Origin: Phytohabitans sp052068095
GTDB taxonomy: Bacteria; Actinomycetota; Actinomycetes; Mycobacteriales; Micromonosporaceae
Assembly: GCF_052068095.1 (NCBI RefSeq)
Contig: NZ_JBQHDG010000017.1
Coordinates: 62,001 to 126,000, forward strand
DNA length: 64,000 nucleotides
Reading direction: 5' to 3'
Each line of letters begins with the position of its first letter. Positions within the stretch are counted from its first letter, which is position 1. Below the pieces are notes generated by a model, which did not search any database, was not told where the DNA came from, and saw only the letters and a list, made by a program, of their open reading frames with translations. The translations under genes and the position numbers were made by a program. Of this stretch, positions 43,607 to 51,770 are shown piece after piece.

Positions 43607-43923
43607 GTTCCGGGACGGCGGGTGCCACCGCCCTTCCGTTACGCGCCGGACGATTTCCGGGAGATTACCGGTACGTCATTGACGTACGGGGGTCGGCAAT
43701 CGATACTTGGGAACGCTTCCATTGATGGCGGTGAGCGGGAAGCCTTCCATGGACCGGGCACGGCGCGACAGACTGCCCAGCTGCCGCGCCGTGCCCCTCT
43801 TTGTTGAACGCCCGTGTCGGATTTGTCATCCCTTAGCCGGTCGAAAGCCCCTACGTTAGAAGTGTGTGTGGCCGGGTACTTCGGGGGCCCGGCACGAGGG
43901 TGACACGACATAGGGGGGCACCG
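43607..43923 (+). other. Gene-free region with operator-like dyads, a terminator and a promoter
   Basis: No credible gene. It holds CGGGAGATTACCG (43658-43670), TGGGAACGCTTCCA (43708-43721) and GGAAGCCTTCC (43739-43749), all resembling LacI-type operators. A strong terminator follows at 43756-43796. TACGTT (43852-43857) is a possible -10 for the peptide gene, and AGGGGGG (43912-43918) its ribosome site. Confidence 0.55.
43756..43796 (+). terminator. Terminator downstream of lacI
   Basis: GGGCACGGCGCG (43756-43767) pairs perfectly with CGCGCCGTGCCC (43785-43796), a 12-bp stem, followed by CTCTTTGTTG. Confidence 0.75.
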
Positions 43924-44247
43924 ATGCGAATCGACGAAGACGACTTCAACAGCAGCGGCGGCGGCAGCGGCGAGGGCCCGGCCGACGGCGGTGCGAACCC
44001 GCTGGGCCGTGACGGCGGCGCCGACGGTGGCGCGGGCGAAGGTCCCGCGGACGGCGGCGCAAACCCGGCCGGCGTTGACGGCGGCGCGGACGGCGGAGCC
44101 GGTGGCGAGGGCCCGGCCGACGGCGGCGCGAACCCGTCCGGCCGCGACGCCGGCGCCGACGGTGGCGCGGGCGAAGGCCCCGCGGACGGCGGCGCCAACC
44201 CGCAGGGCCAGGACGGTGGCGCCGACGGCGGCGCCACCAACTACTGA
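43924..44247 (+). CDS. Four-repeat small peptide, candidate modified-peptide (RiPP-like) precursor
   Basis: 107 residues. A short acidic leader (MRIDEDDFNSSGGGS, residues 1-15) is followed by four 22-residue units at 16-37, 38-59, 61-82 and 83-104, each GEGPADGGANP, then xGx, then DGGADGGA (one unit DAGADGGA), and a TNY tail. No cysteine, and almost no Ser or Thr in the repeats, so it is not a lanthipeptide or thiopeptide type. Variable positions are L/A/S/Q and R/V/R/Q. AGGGGGG precedes ATG 43924. Its stop overlaps the start of a JmjC-type oxygenase (TGATG), so the two are made together. Peptide-substrate role is inference. Confidence 0.8.
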   Translation: MRIDEDDFNSSGGGSGEGPADGGANPLGRDGGADGGAGEGPADGGANPAGVDGGADGGAGGEGPADGGANPSGRDAGADGGAGEGPADGGANPQGQDGGADGGATNY

Positions 44248-45704
44248 TGGACACGGCGGTTCCGGACGGCGCGCCGGGTGGGACATCTCGCCCGGCGCGC
44301 CTCGGGTCTTCGCGGCCGGCTTTTTCGCCGAGGGCCGCGGGCGCCGCGCCGCAGGGCGCCGCCTCGCGGGAGGCGGGTGCGGCGCGCTCGGCTTCTCCGC
44401 CGGCCGCCGCGGGGCAGCCGGCCGCCGCGCGGCATGAGGCCGCCTCGCCGAAGGCGGGTGCGGCGCGGCCGGCGCTCGCGCGGTGCGTGGCGGTCGAGCC
44501 GGCGAAGTTCGCCGGCGCCTACTGGGGCCGTGCGCCCGTGCTCTCCCGGGCGGCCGAGCTGGCCGGCGCGACCGGCTTCCACGACCTGCTCAGCCCCGCC
44601 GACGCCGACGAGCTGCTCAGCCGCCGCGGCCTGCGCACCCCGTTCCTGCGCGTGGCGAAGGACGGCGCGGTGCTGCCCGTGTCCCGCTACACCGGTGGCG
44701 GCGGCGCCGGCGCCGAAGTCGGCGACCAGGTGCTCGACGAGCGGGTGCTCGCCCTCTACGCGGACGGCGCCACCCTTGTCCTCCAGGGCCTGCACCGGCT
44801 GTGGCCGCCGCTGGTCGACTTCGCCCGCGAGCTCGGCGGGCAGCTGGGGCAGCCGCTCCAGGTGAACGCGTACCTCACGCCCGCCGCCAGCCAGGGCTTC
44901 GCCACCCACTACGACACGCACGACGTGTTCGTGCTCCAGGTCGACGGCCGCAAGCGGTGGCGGATCCACGAGCCCGTGGTGGCCGACCCGCTCGAACGCC
45001 AGCCGTGGGGCGGCCACGCCGACGAGGTCTCGGCGGTCGCCGACGGCCCACCCGCGCTCGACGAGGTACTCGAGCCCGGCGACGCGCTCTACCTCCCGCG
45101 CGGCTGGCTGCACAGCGCCGCCGCCCAGGACGAGCCGTCGCTCCACCTCACCGTGGGGATCAAGGCGCTGACCCGATACGCGCTCGTCGAGGCCCTGCTG
45201 GAGCTTGCCGCCGAGGACCCGAGGCTGCGGGCCACGCTTCCGTTCGGCCTCGACCCCGCCGACCCCGACCAGGTCGAACCCGAGCTGACCGAGACCGTGG
45301 ACGCCCTGCGCGACTGGCTCGGATCAGCCCAGCCCGGCCCGGTCGCCGACAAGCTCCGCGCCCGCGCCTGGCCGGCCGCCCGCCCCGCGCCGATCCGCCC
45401 GCTCGCCCAGGCGCGGGCCGCCGCCGCCCTGACCCCGGACGACCACGTGACCGTCCGCCCCGGCCTCAAGTGGCGCCTGACCGCCGAGCCCGACGACCGC
45501 GTCGCGCTGCACGCCTTCGACCGCACGGTGACCATGCCCGGCGGCTGCGCCTTGGCCCTGCGCGCCCTGCTGAGCGGCGGCCTCACCCGGGTCGGTGACC
45601 TGCCCGGCCTCGACACGGACGAAGACCGCCTGGTGCTCGCCCGCCGCCTGCTGCGCGAGGCCATCCTGATCCCCGGGCGGCCATCACCACACATGGAGAT
45701 GTGA
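44247..45704 (+). CDS. JmjC/cupin_4-type 2-oxoglutarate oxygenase coupled to the repeat peptide
   Basis: 485 residues. JmjC-like domain about 85-300: Fe(II) ligands H221 and D223 in ATHYDTHD and H289 in PRGWLHSA, with DGRKRWRIHEP between, as in ribosomal-oxygenase (YcfD/NO66-like) proteins that hydroxylate protein side chains. A C-terminal winged-helix-like region (about 380-480) also fits that group. Residues 1-80 are a low-complexity Ala/Pro tail; GTG 44487 is an alternative start that would remove it. It shares one base with the repeat-peptide stop, so that peptide is the natural substrate candidate (inference). Confidence 0.85.
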   Translation: MDTAVPDGAPGGTSRPARLGSSRPAFSPRAAGAAPQGAASREAGAARSASPPAAAGQPAAARHEAASPKAGAARPALARCVAVEPAKFAGAYWGRAPVLSRAAELAGATGFHDLLSPADADELLSRRGLRTPFLRVAKDGAVLPVSRYTGGGGAGAEVGDQVLDERVLALYADGATLVLQGLHRLWPPLVDFARELGGQLGQPLQVNAYLTPAASQGFATHYDTHDVFVLQVDGRKRWRIHEPVVADPLERQPWGGHADEVSAVADGPPALDEVLEPGDALYLPRGWLHSAAAQDEPSLHLTVGIKALTRYALVEALLELAAEDPRLRATLPFGLDPADPDQVEPELTETVDALRDWLGSAQPGPVADKLRARAWPAARPAPIRPLAQARAAAALTPDDHVTVRPGLKWRLTAEPDDRVALHAFDRTVTMPGGCALALRALLSGGLTRVGDLPGLDTDEDRLVLARRLLREAILIPGRPSPHMEM

Positions 45705-45772
45705 GCTACCGCGACGTCCGCGGTGGTCCCGACCGTCGCTCCCGCGGCCGCACCCGTCCGCCGTTGGTCATC

Positions 45773-45794
45773 TGGACCCCCTCCAGGGGGACCA
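45773..45794. terminator. Bidirectional terminator between the oxygenase and membrane-protein genes
   Basis: TGGACCCCCT and AGGGGGACCA form a 10-position stem with one internal A-A mismatch and a 2-nt loop. It lies in the 175-bp gap between two convergent genes. Confidence 0.6.
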
Positions 45795-45799
45795 AAAGA

Positions 45800-45856
45800 C
45801 CACGATCACCAGGATTTGCCTACCCTGTCGCCGATCAAGGCCTTGCGGCAACAGGC
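45800..45856 (-). repeat. Repeat R3, copy 1
   Basis: Contains GTCGCCGATCAAGGCCTTGC, whose exact reverse complement occurs at about 51712-51731. Flanking similarity (CACCAG-AT) is weaker. No coding potential. Confidence 0.5.
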
Positions 45857-45879
45857 ACGTTGGCCATCGAGGCGCCCTT

Positions 45880-46530
45880 TCAGACGAGCAGGTAGAGGGC
45901 GACCGTCGTGGCGAGGCCGGTGGTCAGGACGACCGTGATCGTGGTGGCGTCGAGGGCGACGTGGCGGCGGTCGGCCACCACCCGTGCCGGCCACAGGCCG
46001 ACGAACGGCGCTACCAGCAGCACCACCAGCGCGAGCACCGGCAGGCCCACCGCGAGGTCACCGCCGTAGGAGCGGCCGGCCCACAGGGCGGCTTCGCGCA
46101 GCCCGAACGCCACCGCCGCGCCGAGCGCGCTCCACGCCACCAGCCACGGGAACGCCTTCTGCGGCATCCGCCCCGGGCGCCAGGTCTGGTCGAGCAGGTC
46201 GGAGGCGGCCTCGATCATCTGGTGCGGGTTGTACTCCTCGCCGGCTTGCAGCGGCACCGGCGGTGGCGGGCCGCCGAATCGGGTCGCGGACGGGCCCAGC
46301 CGGCGGATCGTCGTGCGCCACACCTCCTCGGCCTCGGCGTCGATCCGCTCCACCAGCTCGGTCGCGGCGTCGAGTGCCTCCTGGGCGGCCTCGACCGCGG
46401 CGGCGGCCTCGCGTTCGGCGCGGGCGGCGGCGGCGACCTGGCGCTCGTACCACTCGTCGGCCTCCGTGCGCTGGGCGTCTACCCCCGCGTACGTCTGCGC
46501 CAGCCGCGCGATGGCCTGGTGGTAGCTCAT
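45880..46530 (-). CDS. Coiled-coil membrane protein of the FtsK/EccC-like operon
   Basis: 216 residues. Residues 1-75 form a charged Ala/Glu-rich coiled coil (EREAAAAVEAAQEALDAATELVERIDA, split across the helix). The C-terminal half has about three to four membrane segments (LVAWSALGAAVAFGL; GLPVLALVVLLVAPFVGLW; TTITVVLTTGLATTVALYLLV). No named family. ATG 46530 overlaps the ATPase stop (ATGA). Probably the membrane anchor of the complex (inference). Confidence 0.8.
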   Translation of the reverse strand: MSYHQAIARLAQTYAGVDAQRTEADEWYERQVAAAARAEREAAAAVEAAQEALDAATELVERIDAEAEEVWRTTIRRLGPSATRFGGPPPPVPLQAGEEYNPHQMIEAASDLLDQTWRPGRMPQKAFPWLVAWSALGAAVAFGLREAALWAGRSYGGDLAVGLPVLALVVLLVAPFVGLWPARVVADRRHVALDATTITVVLTTGLATTVALYLLV

Positions 46531-49166
46531 CCGCCCAGTCCGTACGGGATGACGACCTCCGGGATGCGGTGGCGGGCGCGGTCGAAGAACAGCGCGCGCC
46601 ACGGGCGGGGGTACCACGCCGGCCCGCCCTGCTGCGGGAAGAACCCGGTCAGGTCGGCGCCCTGCACGTCGAGCGCGACCCAGGCGCCGATCGCGTCCGT
46701 GCGGGAGCCGACGCCGCCCAGGTCGTCGCGGAGCCGGCCGACGCCGCGCCACCAGCCGAGCACGTGGGTACGCCGTTCCGGGCCGGTGTTGAGGATGCGG
46801 CGCAGGTGGTCGTGGCCGGTACGCCCGCCCTCGTTGACCGCGAGGCGAGAGGCGGCGGCGTCGGCCGCGAACAGGAAGATGTAGTGCGGCAGCGGACCCG
46901 GCTCGACCGACGGCAGCAGCGCGGCCAGGCCCTCCGTGTCGTACCAGCCGGTGTCGGCGGGCAGGTCGGCGCGGAGCGACTCGGCGGTGGCCGCCGCGTC
47001 CGGGTCGAGGCAGGCGACCGAAAAGCGGGCGTCGCCGTCGGCGTGCTGGCGGGCGAGGGAGCGGGCGGCGGCGGCGAGCACCGCGCACGCCTCGTCGACG
47101 CGGGTGCCGAGCACGGCGAGGTTGCGGCCGGGGGAGCGGGTGAGCGGCAGCCGGGCCGACCTCGCCCGCACGTCGATCGACTCGCCGAGCAGCACGACGG
47201 GGTCGCGGACGTCCGGGCGCAAGGCCTGGAAGTCCGGCGAGGCGGTGAGCCGGGGCACCGCGTCGCCGTCGAAGAGGCGGGGCGCGCCGAGCCACGGCGG
47301 CCGGTCCTGCCACAGCTTGTGCTGGAGCTCGCTCCACACGCGACGGTCGCTGGCGGCCGGGACGCGCACGATGCGGTTGGCGTCCGGCGCGCCGGAGTCG
47401 GCGTTGACGACCGCGTGGTGGCGGGGGAGCGTCTCGGCCGCGAGGTTGGTCTCGTGCAGGATGCGGCGCGCCTTGGGCAGCGCGATCCGGAGCGTGAACT
47501 GGGCGACCAGCGCCGGCCGCCCCCACAGCGCCTCGATGCCGGAGACGTCCTGCGAGGCGAGGATCAGGTGGATGCCCTGGGAACGGCCGCGTCGGGCCAG
47601 GTCTTCCAGCAGCGTGGCCGCCTCCTGGGCGAGCGCGTCGCGGCCGGTGAGCAGGATCTGAAACTCGTCGATCACCGCGACGATCCGCGGCCAGTGCCCC
47701 TGCGGGTCTTCGTGGCGCAGCTCGGCCAGCTTGGTGACCTCGTGCTCCTTGGCCGCGTCCGCCCGGCGGCGCAGCTCGCCGCCGAGGAAGCGGAGCAGCG
47801 CCAGCCCGAACTCGCGGTCGGTGTTGACGTTGACGCCGACCAGCCGGACGTGCGGCAGCCAGCTCGGGTCCCGCCGCCCCGGCGCGAACCGCGCGAACGA
47901 CACGCCCTCCTTGAAGTCGAGCAGGTAGAAGGCGAGCTCTTCGGGGGAGTACCGGGCGGCGAGCGCGCCCATCCACGCGTAGATGAGGTTGGTCTTGCCG
48001 GTGCCGGAGGGGCCGGCGATCAGCGCATGCGGCGGGTAGTCGGAGAGTGTGACGTCGACCGTCCGCCCCTCCGGGCTGTCGCCGACCGGCGCGGTGAGGC
48101 CGCCGGCGGAGTGCTCGGTCCAGAACACCGGCGGGATCAGGTTGGCGAAGACTGCCGGCGCCGGCCCGGTCGACACCCGGTCGGCGATCTTGCGGCAGGT
48201 GGCGGTGACGAGCTCGGCCGGCGGCGCCTCGTCGAGGAACACCGGCAGCGTGCCGCACCCGGAGACCTGGGCCCGGTAGCCGTCGACGCGGATGACCTGC
48301 ACCGAGGGGCGCGGCTCGACGGTGATGCCGCGCACGATCAGGTGTACGCCGCAGGCCGCGCCGGTGCGCAGGATCCGGTCCAGCTGCGCCCGCTCGTGGC
48401 GGGACGGCTCGTCGCCGCCGAGCAGCACCGCCACCCGCCACGGCTCGGGGCGCCGCCCGGTGCGCTTGGCCATCTCCTCCAGCGAGGCGTAGTCGCCCGC
48501 CAGCACCGTCTCGTTGATCCGCCGGATGTGGTCGACGAGCCCGTCCAGCAGCGGGGTGAGCCCGCCCGGCCCGACGAACGTCAGCAGCCCGGCCGGGGCC
48601 AGCGGCGCGAAGCCGGCGAGGCCGCCGCCAAGGCGCTCCGGGTCGTACCCGGTGATCTCGATCTGCCCGTGCGACGTGCGGCCGAGCGCGCGCAGCAGGA
48701 GCCCGGCCACGACGGCGTCGCCGCCCACCTGGATGTCGTCGACGAGCGCGACGTGCCCGCGGTCGAGGAGTGGCACGAGTGCCGGGGAGGTGCCGGCGCG
48801 CGGTATCCGCACCTCGCCGACGCGCAGCAGGTCCGGCCGTTCGCCGCGGGCCGCCGGCGTGGGATGCCAGGTCTCCCACGGCTCGCTCGCCGCGCCGGGC
48901 GCCCGCATCGCGCCGGCGACCCGGGCCTGGTGGGCGAGGTCGGCGAGCGTGGCGGTGTGATTCGCGTCGAGCTCGGCGAGCCGGCGGTCGCGCTCGGCGG
49001 CGGCGCGGGCGGGGCGCTGCGCGGCGGCCTGGCGTACCCGTTCCAGGCGGGCCTCCGCGGCGGCGAGGTCGGCCTTCGCCGCGTCCTGGTGGGCGCGGGC
49101 CGACGCGCGGGCGCGCGACAGGGCGGCGCGGACCGACTCGACGACCGACGTCCGGACGTCAGGCAT
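46527..49166 (-). CDS. FtsK/SpoIIIE-type ATPase with EccC-like triple RecA architecture
   Basis: 879 residues. Coiled coil 1-80. A first RecA-like domain about 135-300 lacks a P-loop. The second, about 360-580, is intact: Walker A GPSGTGKT at 385-392 and Walker B IVAVIDEF with D500-E501. A third, about 630-800, is again without a P-loop (SPGRNLAVLGTRVDEA). Several RecA domains in one chain, most of them degenerate, is typical of EccC ATPases of type VII secretion rather than of FtsK DNA pumps. Preceded by a small helical protein gene and followed by a membrane protein gene, all overlapping. Confidence 0.85.
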   Translation of the reverse strand: MPDVRTSVVESVRAALSRARASARAHQDAAKADLAAAEARLERVRQAAAQRPARAAAERDRRLAELDANHTATLADLAHQARVAGAMRAPGAASEPWETWHPTPAARGERPDLLRVGEVRIPRAGTSPALVPLLDRGHVALVDDIQVGGDAVVAGLLLRALGRTSHGQIEITGYDPERLGGGLAGFAPLAPAGLLTFVGPGGLTPLLDGLVDHIRRINETVLAGDYASLEEMAKRTGRRPEPWRVAVLLGGDEPSRHERAQLDRILRTGAACGVHLIVRGITVEPRPSVQVIRVDGYRAQVSGCGTLPVFLDEAPPAELVTATCRKIADRVSTGPAPAVFANLIPPVFWTEHSAGGLTAPVGDSPEGRTVDVTLSDYPPHALIAGPSGTGKTNLIYAWMGALAARYSPEELAFYLLDFKEGVSFARFAPGRRDPSWLPHVRLVGVNVNTDREFGLALLRFLGGELRRRADAAKEHEVTKLAELRHEDPQGHWPRIVAVIDEFQILLTGRDALAQEAATLLEDLARRGRSQGIHLILASQDVSGIEALWGRPALVAQFTLRIALPKARRILHETNLAAETLPRHHAVVNADSGAPDANRIVRVPAASDRRVWSELQHKLWQDRPPWLGAPRLFDGDAVPRLTASPDFQALRPDVRDPVVLLGESIDVRARSARLPLTRSPGRNLAVLGTRVDEACAVLAAAARSLARQHADGDARFSVACLDPDAAATAESLRADLPADTGWYDTEGLAALLPSVEPGPLPHYIFLFAADAAASRLAVNEGGRTGHDHLRRILNTGPERRTHVLGWWRGVGRLRDDLGGVGSRTDAIGAWVALDVQGADLTGFFPQQGGPAWYPRPWRALFFDRARHRIPEVVIPYGLGG

Positions 49167-50043
49167 GGGTCTCCGCGTCGGGCACCGGCTCGGGGGCCGA
49201 CGGGTCGAGCGAGTCGGGCTCGCGGTCGAGCAGCCGCAGCAGCACGCCGGTGACGACGCTGCCGGTCACCGCGAAGTCGGCCGGGTGCGGCGGCGGCCCG
49301 TCGCGGTCCTTGCGCTCGACCGGCACCCGGCAGATCCGGCGCAGCTGGATGTCGAGGATCTCCGGGGGCAGCCCGGGCAGCAGGTCGCGCACTCGCGGCT
49401 GGATCTCCTTGGTCAGCTTCGGCAGGTCTTCGGCGCGCGGCTGATGGCGCAGCAGGTCGCCGGCGAGGCGGTGCAGCACGGTGGGCGTGAGCGCGGACAG
49501 GCCCAGCCCGACCGGCGGATCGGCGCCGCCCAGCTCGCGGTGCAGCTTGTCGCGGTCTTCGGCGCGCACGCCGGCGGCCACCCGGCGCAGCAGGTCGGGG
49601 CCCTCTTTCGCGGCGGAGTCGCTGCGCGTGGCGGGGCTGCCGTGCCCGGTCAGCACGGCGACCCGCTCGGACCACCACCGGCCGAGCCGGGGCGGCTCCG
49701 CGCCGCTGGGCGCCGGCCGCTCGCGCCGCTCACCCTCGGGCTCCTTCAGGGCGGTGCGCCACCTGCCGTCCGGGCCGGCCGCGCCGTCGTGGGCGAGGCC
49801 GATCGAGGTGAGGTACGCCAGCAGCGCGTCCTGTGCCACGCGAAGCGCCTGGGCGGCCTGCTCGGCGTGCTCCATCGCGCCGGCCAGCCGCGGCACGCCG
49901 AGCGGGTCGACCGACTCCTGGCGGACCCACATCAGCAGCTCGGCGGCGGCGCGCAACTTGTCGATGGCGACCGCGACCTGGCCGACCGGTAGGCCGTCCG
50001 ATGTCGCGCGGACCTGGGCGCCGAGCTCCTGGACCAGGGACAT
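49159..50043 (-). CDS. Helical protein of the FtsK/EccC-like operon, function unknown
   Basis: 294 residues. N-terminal helical region (SLVQELGAQVRATSDGL, LRAAAELLMWVRQES, AEQAAQALRVAQDALLAYLTSIGLAH), then a charged linker and a C-terminal region with PPEILDIQLRRICRVPVERK. No recognised domain. ATG 50043 follows the small helical gene by 8 bp; its 3' end overlaps the ATPase gene by 8 nt. Probably a structural or adaptor subunit; this rests only on context. Confidence 0.75.
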   Translation of the reverse strand: MSLVQELGAQVRATSDGLPVGQVAVAIDKLRAAAELLMWVRQESVDPLGVPRLAGAMEHAEQAAQALRVAQDALLAYLTSIGLAHDGAAGPDGRWRTALKEPEGERRERPAPSGAEPPRLGRWWSERVAVLTGHGSPATRSDSAAKEGPDLLRRVAAGVRAEDRDKLHRELGGADPPVGLGLSALTPTVLHRLAGDLLRHQPRAEDLPKLTKEIQPRVRDLLPGLPPEILDIQLRRICRVPVERKDRDGPPPHPADFAVTGSVVTGVLLRLLDREPDSLDPSAPEPVPDAETHA

Positions 50044-50051
50044 GGCGGGCG

Positions 50052-50312
50052 CTACAGCGCGGCTGAGTACTGCTGTGCCTGCTCCACGGCGGCCATCGTG
50101 GCGGCGAGGCACTCTTCCAACTCCTGCGTGGCCTGCTGCAACGATGCCCGTGCCGTGCTGACCGCGTCGTGGCCGCTGCCGTCGAGCGCGACGGCGAGGC
50201 TCTGCTGCGCCTCGGTGAGCTTTTCGCTGGCCGCGTGGACTGCGGCCTGTCCCTCGCTCACCTGTTGGATCGCGGCATCGATAGCCGACTTGACCTCGGC
50301 GACGCTGGCCAC
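50052..50312 (-). CDS. Small helical protein, WXG100-like in size and layout
   Basis: 86 residues predicted as two long helices split by LDGSGHD (about residues 43-49). No WxG motif and no tryptophan. Size and hairpin shape resemble WXG100/ESAT-6 proteins, the substrates of EccC-type ATPases, and its gene is first in the operon. Homology is not shown. Strong AGGAGG precedes GTG 50312. Confidence 0.75.
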   Translation of the reverse strand: MASVAEVKSAIDAAIQQVSEGQAAVHAASEKLTEAQQSLAVALDGSGHDAVSTARASLQQATQELEECLAATMAAVEQAQQYSAAL

Positions 50313-50354
50313 GGGGGGACCTCCTGGGGGGCGGGGGGAGGTGCTATTCCATCA

Positions 50355-50398
50355 CGGTAAACCGGATGCCCCCGCCTCGACCCCCTACCGATTTACCG
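50355..50398. promoter_or_regulatory. Inverted repeat upstream of the FtsK/EccC-like operon
   Basis: CGGTAAACCGG (50355-50365) and CCGATTTACCG (50388-50398) are inverted with one mismatch, 22 bp apart, starting 43 bp before the first start codon. Candidate operator; regulator unknown. Confidence 0.5.
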
Positions 50399-50498
50399 CA
50401 CAGCGCGAACAAGCGACTACGACGCGTCGATATCCGGAGCGTGCGGTGGGGCCGGCGCGGGACGCACCCGGCGCGAATGAGCATGAGTGACGAGTCAG

Positions 50499-50870
50499 TC
50501 AGTACGCCGGACTGAGGGTGCGAGGCCCGCGCACCTCGGCGCCGAGCGCCTGGACCCGCTCGCGCAGCCCGCGGTCGGCGGTGACCACCACGGTACGGCG
50601 GGGGCGGGCGGCCGAGACGAGGTCCACGATCGTGTCGTCACCCGATCCGGGTGCGTCGACCACGCGTACCGCGCCGGCCGTCTCGACGCCGCGCGCCCTG
50701 CCTTCGACCACGAGCACCACCTCCAGCGGGGGTGGCAGGTCGGGCAGGCCGTCCGCGGCGACCGGGAGCAGCGCGTCACGCAGCCGCGCCGCCGCGCCGG
50801 CCCGGTCGCGCCACCAGCCATCCGGACGGGAGCCGACCACATTCGCGCCGTCGACGACCAGCAGCGTCAC
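50499..50870 (-). CDS. NYN/PIN-like nuclease domain protein
   Basis: 123 residues. LLVVDGANVVGS (acidic DGAN), VVLVVEGRARG, SGDDTIVDLV and VVVTADRGLRERV give the acidic residues of a NYN (PIN-like) RNA nuclease fold. Its RNA target is unknown. GTG 50870 overlaps the stop of the small upstream gene (GTGA), so they form a pair. Confidence 0.85.
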   Translation of the reverse strand: MTLLVVDGANVVGSRPDGWWRDRAGAAARLRDALLPVAADGLPDLPPPLEVVLVVEGRARGVETAGAVRVVDAPGSGDDTIVDLVSAARPRRTVVVTADRGLRERVQALGAEVRGPRTLSPAY

Positions 50871-51088
50871 GGCTCGACGCTCGGTGCCTCCAGGGCCAGC
50901 GCGGCCAGCAGCTCCTGCCGGTCGGCACGGGTCGCCTCCTCGCGGGCCAGCAGCGTCGCGTACTCGGCCAGCGCCGCCGCGTCCGGCGTGCCGGCGAACC
51001 GCTCGATGAACCGCTCCATGTCACGCACCGCGTCCAGGTGCAGCTCCGCGGCCCGCCGCGCCCGCCGCACGATGTCGTCGTCAGTCAC
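50867..51088 (-). CDS. Small helical protein paired with the NYN nuclease
   Basis: 73 residues, all predicted helix (DIVRRARRAAELHLDAVRDM, then FIERFAGTPDAAALAEYATL). No domain recognised. Translationally coupled to the nuclease gene, so it could be a partner or regulator. GTG 51088 chosen because the upstream open frame lacks any protein-like sequence. Confidence 0.65.
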   Translation of the reverse strand: MTDDDIVRRARRAAELHLDAVRDMERFIERFAGTPDAAALAEYATLLAREEATRADRQELLAALALEAPSVEP

Positions 51089-51190
51089 CCGCTCTTGATA
51101 TCCGATCGCGCGCCGAGGCACACGTGTTTGAGCCGGTCGCCTGCCGGCAAAGCCCCACGGTGGGACGATGGAACCCTTGGGGGTGATCTT

Positions 51191-51424
51191 GTGACGGACG
51201 ACCGCGACCCGGCGCTGGACCGTTTCGCGCAGTGGTGGGACGGCGAGGCCGACGACGACGAACGCGCCACGATCAAGGCGGCGGTGGCCGGCAGCTACCA
51301 GATACCGCTCGCCCTGGCGACCCGCCTGTCGGAGCTCGGCGCGCTGGTGACACTGCCGACCGGAGACCAGGACCCGCGCCTGCCCGACGCGTACGCCGAC
51401 TACGCGATCAGCCACCCGAGCTGA
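51191..51424 (+). CDS. Conserved-looking small hypothetical protein
   Basis: 77 residues, acidic (DDRDPALDRFAQWWDGEADD, then IPLALATRLSELGALVTLP). No known domain. GTG 51191 follows a GGGGGTG stretch. Divergent from the NYN pair with about 100 bp between. Could also start further upstream, but the sequence there is not protein-like. Confidence 0.6.
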   Translation: MTDDRDPALDRFAQWWDGEADDDERATIKAAVAGSYQIPLALATRLSELGALVTLPTGDQDPRLPDAYADYAISHPS

Positions 51425-51427
51425 CCG

Positions 51428-51552
51428 AAGGGCTTTCGAGAAGATTTCCCGGGTCCGCGTCAGTCGCGGCCGCCGCTCCCGCCGGAGACCGCGGCGGCCG
51501 GCGGCTCGCCAAGGCTCGCCGAAATCCCCGGCCTCCGCTGCCAGGCCCGCAC
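51428..51552 (+). repeat. Dispersed repeat R1, copy B
   Basis: TTTCCCGGGTCCGCGTCAGT, CCGCCGCTCCCGCCGGAGAC, CGGCGGCCGGCGGCTCGCC and CCCCGGCCTCCGCTGCCAGG; the best match to copy A. It begins 4 bp after the stop of the 77-residue gene. Confidence 0.8.
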
Positions 51553-51704
51553 ACCAAGCCCAAACCCGAACGTCGCGGATCTGGAGACCTTTGGATTCGG
51601 GGTGGCCTGGGCCGGTGACTTCGGCGTGGTCCGGACCGCTGCTCCCGCGGCCCCGTTCGGTGCCTCTCGCGAGGGCCTGTGGTGCGGCTCGGGTTTGGTG
51701 TCCA

Positions 51705-51770
51705 GAGTGGTGCGGCAAGGCCTTGATCGGCGACGAAGGTGCGGGAACCCCGATTCTGGTGACGCTGCGT
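51705..51770 (+). repeat. Repeat R3, copy 2
   Basis: GCAAGGCCTTGATCGGCGAC is the exact reverse complement of a 20-mer at about 45830-45849. Surrounding sequence is only weakly alike. Confidence 0.5.

Noticed and set aside
43622..43807. 61-codon frame between lacI and the peptide gene
   Set aside because: Runs through operator-like dyads and the terminator stem; no ribosome site.
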